Shown: positions 34,877-42,474 of the stretch, piece by piece
Position numbering within the stretch: the first letter of the stretch is position 1
Layout of the letters: each line of letters opens with the position of its first letter
IMG/VR virus record: IMGVR_UViG_3300017527_000643
Span: 1-64,000 of that record
Length of the DNA stretch: 64,000 nucleotides
Source: a virus
Strand: one strand, 5' to 3'
Program-made: the position numbers and the translations under genes
Notes under the pieces: model-generated
What the model was told of the DNA's origin: nothing
Database searches by the model: none
What the model saw: the letters and a program-made list of their open reading frames with translations, nothing else

Positions 34877-35959
34877 ATGGCATTAGACGCATTTTTATTC
34901 GAAGCACGCGTAACAGCGGTGTTTCCTGAAGAACGTGTGGTAAGTGCATCATGGCTTAAGTCTGGTGAACATCAGATTTTTGATGCGCGTGTCATAATGA
35001 GTCATGGGAATTTTTCATTTCCTATGGTAGGCGATATCGTCCTAGTTATTGGTGGTCCTTCAAGTTACTATTGCATAGGGAAAATAGATAATCAGTATAA
35101 AGTAAAGCTTGGGCTAGGCCAGGAAGATGAGGACGGTAATCCTGCTATAGTTAAGCTAGGTGATGGCACGGAAATTGGTGAAGATCTAAAAGCTAAAAAG
35201 GTACATGGAGGAGAAACTGTCCTTGGAAATTTAGCTAAAGGAATCTGGTTATCGCTTTCCAATTCGCGCAATTTTTCCTTGATGGGTGGTGTAAACGAGG
35301 GGATCAAATATATTTACAATGCAGGAAAGACCACGATACGAACGCTACAAGTATTAAGTCAAACGATTGTAAATGATGCAAGCGGGCAAATTACCACATT
35401 GGGCGCTGTCATGCGCTTCTTTCCTGGTGTTGGTAACTTTATCGCTAAGAACCCACAAACGCAGCAAGGTGCAGTAGAAGCTACTACTACAATTTACGAT
35501 ACTGCTACTGCTCTTGCAAAAGCAACGTTCAAACTAGGTGATATTTTTATTGAACCGATTGCCTCTCAAGATGCAGGGATACTTCAGCCCCATACGGAAG
35601 CAGGAGTCGCTGGTACAGCATCCTGGCTGAATGCCATATTAGCTGTAATGAACGCTGCGGGAATAGAAGTAGCTTCTATTAAAATGGACGCAGTTGGTAA
35701 TTTAACAATAAACACTCCACTAGGCGGAAAAACAGTTATAAATTCGAGTACTACTACGCATATTATTAGCACGGCGGGTACATGGATTGGCGGAACGACT
35801 GAAGGGCCTCCTGTAGACCCGATGGTGTTGGGGCAACAATTATATACTTGGCTTGCTGCGCATAAGCACCCCACGGGGACTGGCCCATCTGGGCCACCTA
35901 CACCAGATGACCAAGCTACATTAGCTACAATCCTTAGTCTGAAAAACTTCGTAGACTAA
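34877..35959 (+). CDS. Baseplate spike (gpV/gp5-type)
   Basis: 360 residues after TTAGAGGATTACC. An N-terminal OB-fold-like domain (1-75) has ARVTAVFPEERVVSASWL and FPMVGDIVLVIGG. A middle helical section is followed by beta-helix-like strands (about 235-300). The tip carries AHKHPTGTGPSGPP (about residues 329-342), which matches the metal-binding HxH tip of gpV-type spikes. The spike pierces the outer membrane during contraction. The HKH iron site is intact. Confidence 0.85.
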   Translation: MALDAFLFEARVTAVFPEERVVSASWLKSGEHQIFDARVIMSHGNFSFPMVGDIVLVIGGPSSYYCIGKIDNQYKVKLGLGQEDEDGNPAIVKLGDGTEIGEDLKAKKVHGGETVLGNLAKGIWLSLSNSRNFSLMGGVNEGIKYIYNAGKTTIRTLQVLSQTIVNDASGQITTLGAVMRFFPGVGNFIAKNPQTQQGAVEATTTIYDTATALAKATFKLGDIFIEPIASQDAGILQPHTEAGVAGTASWLNAILAVMNAAGIEVASIKMDAVGNLTINTPLGGKTVINSSTTTHIISTAGTWIGGTTEGPPVDPMVLGQQLYTWLAAHKHPTGTGPSGPPTPDDQATLATILSLKNFVD

Positions 35960-35960
35960 A

Positions 35961-36452
35961 ATGGCTCTTTTACCCGCTACATTAGCTTCAGCATTGATTG
36001 CAAACATTGATAACTTCACGATGGAAGCACAGGCAACGGCTGCGTGGGCAGACTCTTTTGATACGTATTTTCAGACAGCGATGGCTGGTGCTGTTCCTAT
36101 AATTCCTCCCCCGTTTACTGCTACAGCCGATGCACGGGATCAAATGGAAGACGCACTTACAGGAATGTCGGTGCAGGATATGGGGTCAACCAAAATCGTA
36201 GCTGGAATTACAGCATATTGGACACAACTAACTGCAGATGCAACGACTATTTTTTCTGCATGTACGGCTATCGCAGCCCCCGGTGGTTTGGCTGCGCTTA
36301 AGGGTCTGTTGGATCTTGATTTTGCATCGAATACGACTGGTGTTGTAGCAAAAGAAGCGGCGTTAACTACAATTGCAAATACGATCCATACTGCACAAAG
36401 CGGGGGAACTGCGACATTTCCAGCACCGGTTGGTGTGCAAACTATTGTTTAG
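35961..36452 (+). CDS. Baseplate-region protein, 163 residues
   Basis: The ATG at 35961 is two bases after the spike stop. The protein is Ala/Thr-rich, helical in the first half and disordered at the end. It is always next to spike genes in the layouts I know of, but I cannot name the family. The stop overlaps the minus-strand DHH gene by four bases, so the two transcripts converge here. Confidence 0.55.
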   Translation: MALLPATLASALIANIDNFTMEAQATAAWADSFDTYFQTAMAGAVPIIPPPFTATADARDQMEDALTGMSVQDMGSTKIVAGITAYWTQLTADATTIFSACTAIAAPGGLAALKGLLDLDFASNTTGVVAKEAALTTIANTIHTAQSGGTATFPAPVGVQTIV

Positions 36453-37363
36453 CTAATTTCTAAACTATTCAATAATTTCCAAACTTTAGCTTCAATTTCT
36501 TCGGTAAATTCATAAGGAAATCCTGCTGCACCAGGGTGCCCTCCCCCATCAAAATACTTAGCGATTGCTGCCACGTCAACTTCACCAGTCCTAGCGCGTA
36601 ACGAGCACGAGTTTATAATGGGGTTGATGACACAAATATAATTCAGATCCTCAGAAGCTGGGTGGTCTAGGGCTGCGTGCCCTATTTCTGAAATGTAATC
36701 GGTAGCGAATATGATCTTGAATTTATTTCTGAATCCGTCTGCGTACAGCCGTGTTCTTTCTAGCTGTGTCCTAATTACTTGGGATACATAGCGTTTTTTG
36801 CGGGCAATCAAATACCCTATGATGGTCTTGAATGGTTCTTTAGTATCGGCGTCTAGGCTCTCCAGAAAAGCTTTTACAAATGCATCCTTACCAATAAAGC
36901 CTAACAGGGTGTTCATTTGCTCGGAACGTTCTCTATAGGGAGAATCTAGTTGCCACATATCCCAGGCAGTTACCGTCTTTACAAAATCAAAATATGTTCC
37001 CTGTGTCTTGCCTTCATGAAGAGAAAACAGGATTTCGGTGGCTGATTTGGTTAAATCTACGGTTGCCCATTCATATTTTTTTACCCAGGCACGCGTTTTG
37101 TGATGATCCACTAAAATGACATCCAATCCATTTTTTGCTTCTTTATCAATCAGTAAGGCCGTTTCCTTGGTGGGGCAGATGTCGCAGATTAATAACCTAT
37201 CACCGTTGCTGAACTCTTTGTTTTTTATATAATTTACTATTGCTTCATCTATGTTTTTGTAAGTATGATAGGAAGTAGAAGCAATTTCAAGCCCGGAGGC
37301 TTCAGCGACAATGCGAGAACCTACTGCGTCTAGATCATTATGGAGCTTGAGGTGGTCTGCCAT
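36449..37363 (-). CDS. DHH-family phosphoesterase (NrnA/GdpP/RecJ-like)
   Basis: 304 residues on the minus strand. Motif I H8-x-D10-x-D12 (LHNDLDAVG), D61 (ICDICPT), D86-H87-H88 (VDHHKT), D135 (TAWDMW), and the DHHA1 motif GGGHPGAAGF at 273-282. All metal and substrate residues are present. The group cuts short RNA, pAp, or cyclic dinucleotides; a single DHH-DHHA1 chain of this length is closest to NrnA and the cyclic-dinucleotide phosphodiesterases. Its own SD GGGAGGT lies at 37373-37379. It is the only minus-strand gene in the tail module, so it looks like an inserted accessory gene with its own promoter. Confidence 0.88.
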   Translation of the reverse strand: MADHLKLHNDLDAVGSRIVAEASGLEIASTSYHTYKNIDEAIVNYIKNKEFSNGDRLLICDICPTKETALLIDKEAKNGLDVILVDHHKTRAWVKKYEWATVDLTKSATEILFSLHEGKTQGTYFDFVKTVTAWDMWQLDSPYRERSEQMNTLLGFIGKDAFVKAFLESLDADTKEPFKTIIGYLIARKKRYVSQVIRTQLERTRLYADGFRNKFKIIFATDYISEIGHAALDHPASEDLNYICVINPIINSCSLRARTGEVDVAAIAKYFDGGGHPGAAGFPYEFTEEIEAKVWKLLNSLEIS

Positions 37364-37388
37364 ATTAATTTACCTCCCGTTTTATAAC

Positions 37389-37416
37389 ATAATACTTTAA
37401 ATCCTAGAATTTCCAA
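37389..37416 (-). promoter_or_regulatory. Promoter for the minus-strand DHH gene
   Basis: Read on the minus strand: TTGGAA (37416-37411), a 16-base spacer, then TATTAT (37394-37389), with the start codon about 25 bases further. The -35 matches TTGACA at four of six positions. It is unlike the CGACC-containing promoters near 54-64 kb. Confidence 0.45.
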
Positions 37417-37480
37417 GGAAATTTTTCAGAAGTTAACGTAGGCGGTTCATAGTTGGCTATAGTATACCAGAGGAATTTTT

Positions 37481-37954
37481 ATGGCAGAATCTAAACTAGA
37501 AGACAATGCTTGCCTGTGCGCTTGGGTATCCTTCATTGGGGATTTCCGGGCTACGCTGGAAGCTCTGATTGACAGCAGTATTGCGATCTTTACTACGATC
37601 AAAGTTACGTTGGCTTTGGTTCCTACGAACCTCACTGACCAGTTGAAGAAGCTGCGTTATGAAGCTGAGCTAGCTGTGATAGAGCAGGTAATAGCAGTCA
37701 TTGAAGCTCCTCTAGGCTACGTGGGGCGCTATGCGCGACCTTATGCTGATTGTGACCCTGTGTCGTCGCTTATCGTAGCTAATAATAAAGTACGGGAATT
37801 TTTGACTGCAGACGTTGAAGAACGGCGATTTGAAGTGGAACAGTTTATTGCGGCACTAAACAGAGAAAGCCTAAAGATCGAAGAAATCGATCAGATAATT
37901 GATGTGCTCACAGAAATAAAATCTGCTATAGAAATCTGTGGTGGCGAGGAATAA
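37481..37954 (+). CDS. Unrecognised baseplate-region protein, 157 residues
   Basis: ATG 37481 lies after AGAGGAA. The protein is helical with a middle Leu/Val-rich helix (LKKLRYEAELAVIEQVIAVI) and an acidic end. It begins the second baseplate block after the DHH insertion. Cys in CLCAWV and DCDPV give no metal motif. No family recognised. Confidence 0.6.
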   Translation: MAESKLEDNACLCAWVSFIGDFRATLEALIDSSIAIFTTIKVTLALVPTNLTDQLKKLRYEAELAVIEQVIAVIEAPLGYVGRYARPYADCDPVSSLIVANNKVREFLTADVEERRFEVEQFIAALNRESLKIEEIDQIIDVLTEIKSAIEICGGEE

Positions 37955-37956
37955 TT

Positions 37957-38712
37957 ATGAAACTTGACCCTACCGTTCAATATGATTTGGGAGTTAATTT
38001 TAAACAAGAGATAACTGGATTTTCTCCAAAAGCTACCCTTACACTTACTCCGACAGGTGATCTTCAATTTATTAATGGAAAAAGTAAACTTGTAACACAA
38101 TTAATGCGGGCGCTTGTAAACGAAAAGGTAGGTTTACCACTAAATATTCCTGCGGACACATCTGGAAGACAACTACAAACATTGATTTCCCTAATTTTGA
38201 GAAATTTCAAACGCATTCAAGTGGAAGAAACGGATCTTATAAACCCTAATTTTATTGGATACACAATATATAGACGGGGTGGTCCTGTTGACTTTAGTGG
38301 AGATACCTCAGATACATTTGTTAAAATATCTAAAAGTGAAGTGACCCACAGATTTTCAGATCTAAACTTAGAAAATGGAAGTGTTTATGAATATGGTATA
38401 TCAAAAACTTTTAGAAGAGGTGCAGTGTCGCCGCAGGTTGAGCAGATTAACGTTACTCCATCGCAGTTTTTGACTAACCAAAAAATTGTAATTGGAACTA
38501 ACATAGTTGGAATTCCTGGTAATGAATCAGTGACTTTATATGTAAATACAAATAGGCTATATAAGAAATCTGAATTGTTAGAAACTATTGAAGAAATTAA
38601 AACTTATATAGATGAAACGGAACCAAGAAGAATGCTTGTTGATATAGAGATTCGTAATCTGCTCGATGAATTTGTTAGTTTGGCTGTTGGAAGGCAGAAT
38701 CAAATATCTTAA
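37957..38712 (+). CDS. Baseplate protein with gp25-like start and FN3-like insert
   Basis: 251 residues. Residues about 30-80 (LQFINGKSKLVTQLMRALVN and LQTLISLILRNFKRI) resemble the N-terminal part of gp25/W or DUF2634-type baseplate proteins. Residues about 95-150 (YTIYRRGG to YEYGISKTF) look like an FN3-type beta sandwich, which is an unusual insert here. The C-terminal end is helical and acidic. Position immediately before the baseplate J gene supports a wedge role. Confidence 0.6.
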   Translation: MKLDPTVQYDLGVNFKQEITGFSPKATLTLTPTGDLQFINGKSKLVTQLMRALVNEKVGLPLNIPADTSGRQLQTLISLILRNFKRIQVEETDLINPNFIGYTIYRRGGPVDFSGDTSDTFVKISKSEVTHRFSDLNLENGSVYEYGISKTFRRGAVSPQVEQINVTPSQFLTNQKIVIGTNIVGIPGNESVTLYVNTNRLYKKSELLETIEEIKTYIDETEPRRMLVDIEIRNLLDEFVSLAVGRQNQIS

Positions 38713-38721
38713 GAGGTAACC

Positions 38722-40137
38722 ATGGTACAATTCAAATCAAAAGAGACTGTCTTAGGCGAGCTTCAAACATTTTTGAAAGCCTATAATAGGCAGATTGATA
38801 CTGGACAAAACAGTCTTACTAAAGATTTTGTACTGCTTCCACAAGCGGTTGGTGGCTCTTTAGTTTTTGACCAGATTGAAACAGTCAATGATCAATTCAT
38901 TTTGTCGCAACAAGACACTGCCGAACTAAATTTAGAAGGAACCAATTATAAATTAGAAAGGTCTGCTGGAACATTTGCAATAGTTACTGCTACCTTTTAC
39001 ACGGAAACTATTCCTACCTCTGACATTTTTATTCCTGCAGGTACTCAAATACAAACAGTCGGTACATCATTTGTTTCTCCAGTGGTTTTTGAAACAGTAG
39101 CTGATTACTCCTTAGCAGTATCTGCCATTACCGACTTTTTTTCTTATGACCGCAACAGATATGAATTTCCCGTGCTATGTACAGCAGAAGAGACTGGATC
39201 GGATAGTAATGTTGGTACAGGCACCGTTATTACTATTTCAGGATCAATAACACAGATATCGGGAGTAACGAATCTTGCAGCGAGCAGCGGCGGTTCTGAT
39301 GCAGAATCAAATGAGGATTTTAGAGCTAGAATTCAGGCAACTAAAACAGGAAGAGATTTAAACACGGTCAATGGGATTACTGCCTATGTAGAATCAGCAG
39401 GATTTATTGATGCGCATGCGGTACGCGTTGAAGATGCTGATTCTGAAAGAGCTACTGGAATCGATGTGTTTATTATTGATACATACATAGCTGCAGATAC
39501 CCAAACGTTTACTTATCAAACGAATACCCCCAGATATTATTTTGAAAATCCACCAGTAGTATCAGTTTCTTCTGTCTCATCGTCTATTTCGGGAGTTGTC
39601 AGTACTGCGGATTATGATGTGCGTTTAGATAATTCTACACCATTAAGACGGAGTGCGCTTGCACAAGATTATATTGAAATTAGAGCTTCTGCATCATTAA
39701 CACCTGGAACTACATTTGAAGTTACATATACATATAGAGCAGACATTGCACAGCTTCAAAGCACGTTTGATGAGGATGATAATAATGTGCTTACTGCGGA
39801 TGCGCTAGTGAAGCACGCATACCCGTTGTCGTTCATTATCAATGCCACGCTGACTTTGAAAACTAATGCAGATGGCCCCGCGACTAGAAATAGAGTTAGA
39901 AATGCGTTGATTCAATTTTTGGCAACATACAGGTTGGGGCAAGATATTCAGAAGAGCGATATTATAATCGTACTCCAAGAAGGATACGGCGATTTTGCGG
40001 TGGATTCTGTAGATGCAGTTATAATCAACGAGTACTATCTAGAAGACGAATTTGGAGTTTCATATCTTCCAGTGGACGAAACGATTGCAGTTTCTGACAA
40101 ACAATATGTAATACCTGGGACTTTTACGATACTCTAA
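38722..40137 (+). CDS. Baseplate J-like protein (gp6/gpJ type)
   Basis: 471 residues, ATG 38722 after AAGAGGTAACC. The family pattern runs through the protein: an N-terminal helical part, a middle beta region ending GTQIQTVGTSF, a GGSDAESNEDFRARI helix, LNTVNGITAYVESAGFIDAHAV, and a C-terminal strand region with FIINATLTLKT and the end IQKSDIIIVLQEG. A TADYDVRLDN Ig-like module lies at about 295-345. The protein forms the wedge ring of the baseplate. It is the last baseplate gene before the fibre cassette, whose first ATG is the next base. Confidence 0.85.
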   Translation: MVQFKSKETVLGELQTFLKAYNRQIDTGQNSLTKDFVLLPQAVGGSLVFDQIETVNDQFILSQQDTAELNLEGTNYKLERSAGTFAIVTATFYTETIPTSDIFIPAGTQIQTVGTSFVSPVVFETVADYSLAVSAITDFFSYDRNRYEFPVLCTAEETGSDSNVGTGTVITISGSITQISGVTNLAASSGGSDAESNEDFRARIQATKTGRDLNTVNGITAYVESAGFIDAHAVRVEDADSERATGIDVFIIDTYIAADTQTFTYQTNTPRYYFENPPVVSVSSVSSSISGVVSTADYDVRLDNSTPLRRSALAQDYIEIRASASLTPGTTFEVTYTYRADIAQLQSTFDEDDNNVLTADALVKHAYPLSFIINATLTLKTNADGPATRNRVRNALIQFLATYRLGQDIQKSDIIIVLQEGYGDFAVDSVDAVIINEYYLEDEFGVSYLPVDETIAVSDKQYVIPGTFTIL

Positions 40138-42474
40138 ATGGTAGCCTACACCTCACAAGCAAGCGGCGATTGGTCCAACGCTGGGACGTGGCTTCCTGGT
40201 GGTGGCCCTCCTATTGCTGGGGACACCGCTACGATTGCTGGCACACACATTGTTGAGATTGATGGAGATACTACAGTAGGTACTTCACCAAACAATCAAA
40301 CTACGTTTGTAGTTACTGTTCAAAATCGCGGTACATTAAGGTGGAAAGCCCCACCAACAGGCGATTGGACTTTTGAAGTTCGCGGTAATATGAAGATTGA
40401 TGCAGGAGGCACCTTTCAGATAGGAAAATCTTCAAGCCCTATTCCAAACACGCGGACGGCTACACTTTATTTTCCATCGAATTTATCTTCCACCCACCAT
40501 TGGAGATTGAACAACGATGGTGATGTTGTTATCCACGGTGCACCAGATTACCGCCAGACTTCGGGGGTGCTTCGTGCACGGCTAGTAGGTAATGTTACCG
40601 CAAATCCTGGAACTCCCGTTGCTTTTCAAACAAATATTTCTACGGGCTGGCAAATGGGCGACACAGTATGGGTAGGGACAGGGGCAAGCCCTACAACTGC
40701 ACCTACTGCGTGTGAACAGATTGTGATTGCAACTGCCCCTGGTGCTACTTCTTATACCGCTGATTTTGCCAATGATCATGTGGCTGGTGATGTGGTTGTT
40801 CATGACTCTGGCAATGTACTGATTAGAGGAGGAAGTGCCAGCCCCCTAAAGGGATTAACTTTATATTCAACTTCCAGTACTACGCTTACAGCGGCAAACA
40901 TTAAATACGACATACGGTGGGCACGTTTTCTTTATTGTGCAACGAGCACCACTGACTCACGATCTGCTATATATTTTGCATGCTCACCATCGACAATAAC
41001 CAATGCACATTTTGATCCTAACAATTTCGTACTGGAGGGGTGTATATTTAGCGATCCTGCCACAACTGCAACGCCTGGGAAAGTACTCTATTTTCAGTGC
41101 ACCCTTGATTTGGAAGATCAGCACACTATGATGGATAATTGCCATTGTTGGGATCACTATACCCTAGTTGAGCTTGCAAGTAATGTAAAAGGAAGACCTG
41201 TCATACACGATTGCAGTGCTATAGAAATGTTCGACGCTGGTATCCTTGCTGAATCATCTAATTTGGGGTTGTATGTAGATGGGTTTATATACGTATCGGA
41301 TTCTACGTGGTCAGGTAGTGGTCGAATCGGAATTGAGGGGTGGGTCAGATCAGTAGTGAACACAGAAATTCATAGAGGATATCACGGAATAAGTATAACT
41401 GATAGTGGCGTTCAAACCACACCTGAGTTGATGCTTTTTCGCAATGTTAAGATCTACAATGCTTATTACTCTGCAGTCACGCATCCTGACGCTCGTCGTG
41501 TGAGCATGATGTTTGATACTTGCGAAATTTACAACAATAGACAGAACGGCCTACAGTTTTCTGGAACTCATGGAAGAATAGAAATTCTAAATTCCTCATT
41601 TGATGATTGTGGAAATGCTGCCTCTAATAAGGGCGCTGTTTATATGACCGGGAAGCCCCGATTGTTACGTTTCCATACCTGTACTTTCGGATTAAACGAT
41701 AGAAACAACAATAACAATGTGCATATAGGGGGTACGCAGCTAGGTACAGGAGATTACCGGATTATTGCAGAGAACTGCACATTCAAAGAACCCGCGAATT
41801 GGGTTGCTGGATCGTACCGATGGGCTACAGATGTACATAAGTGGGCGCTTTCATTGGGTGGAGAAAGCAGCGCAGGAGATTGGCGCACACGCATGGACCA
41901 GACGCCCAATGTTTCTGCAGAGTATGTTGATTGTGGGGTCTTAGACTATTCCGATGTAGACCAGTGGCCAGTTCAATATCCGAATGTTACTCGATTAGCG
42001 GTCGGTGCTGGGGGTGGTGAAATTAGAAACGAAACGACTGAGATAATTGACAATACATTCCCAGCAGTCAAGCTACTACCATTTGGTCCTGCCATAGATT
42101 TTATTACAAGACACCGTTCAATATTGCTCCCGTTGACCGCAGGCCAGACGCTGACGGTTACATTATCTATGAAGAAAACAGCAGATGGCTTAGCCTACCT
42201 TCCTGGGATATTCTTGGAAGGACTTGGGATTAATGATGAATCACGCATGACTGCCGCATTGTTAAACACATGGGAAGAACTATCTGTTACTGGAACCGCT
42301 CAGTGGACTGGTGTGGCTGAATTTTACATATCAGGCGGTTCGAATGTAAATGACCCTTCTGTAACGTTTGGCGATGACTACTATTCACCACCAGATCCAA
42401 CCGTCCCTGCGGATTGGGATACCATGTTCGGTTGCAAAGTTTATGCTGATGGGTTCAGCATTACGGTGACGTAA
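40138..42474 (+). CDS. Tail fibre/spike with G8-like start and beta helix (copy 1)
   Basis: 778 residues, ATG 40138 directly after the baseplate J stop. Residues 1-100 resemble the G8 domain (DWSNAGTWLPGGGPP, GDTATIAGTHIVEIDG, then GGTFQIGKSSSP). About 250-560 hold repeated short strand motifs of a right-handed beta helix. A C-terminal carbohydrate-module-like beta sandwich follows (about 630-778: IIDNTFPAVKLLPFG, then YLPGIFLEGLGINDESRM, then a Trp-Glu-Glu strand). It shares this plan with the next gene. Such proteins are tailspikes that bind or cleave surface glycans; no catalytic residues can be placed from sequence. Confidence 0.75.
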   Translation: MVAYTSQASGDWSNAGTWLPGGGPPIAGDTATIAGTHIVEIDGDTTVGTSPNNQTTFVVTVQNRGTLRWKAPPTGDWTFEVRGNMKIDAGGTFQIGKSSSPIPNTRTATLYFPSNLSSTHHWRLNNDGDVVIHGAPDYRQTSGVLRARLVGNVTANPGTPVAFQTNISTGWQMGDTVWVGTGASPTTAPTACEQIVIATAPGATSYTADFANDHVAGDVVVHDSGNVLIRGGSASPLKGLTLYSTSSTTLTAANIKYDIRWARFLYCATSTTDSRSAIYFACSPSTITNAHFDPNNFVLEGCIFSDPATTATPGKVLYFQCTLDLEDQHTMMDNCHCWDHYTLVELASNVKGRPVIHDCSAIEMFDAGILAESSNLGLYVDGFIYVSDSTWSGSGRIGIEGWVRSVVNTEIHRGYHGISITDSGVQTTPELMLFRNVKIYNAYYSAVTHPDARRVSMMFDTCEIYNNRQNGLQFSGTHGRIEILNSSFDDCGNAASNKGAVYMTGKPRLLRFHTCTFGLNDRNNNNNVHIGGTQLGTGDYRIIAENCTFKEPANWVAGSYRWATDVHKWALSLGGESSAGDWRTRMDQTPNVSAEYVDCGVLDYSDVDQWPVQYPNVTRLAVGAGGGEIRNETTEIIDNTFPAVKLLPFGPAIDFITRHRSILLPLTAGQTLTVTLSMKKTADGLAYLPGIFLEGLGINDESRMTAALLNTWEELSVTGTAQWTGVAEFYISGGSNVNDPSVTFGDDYYSPPDPTVPADWDTMFGCKVYADGFSITVT

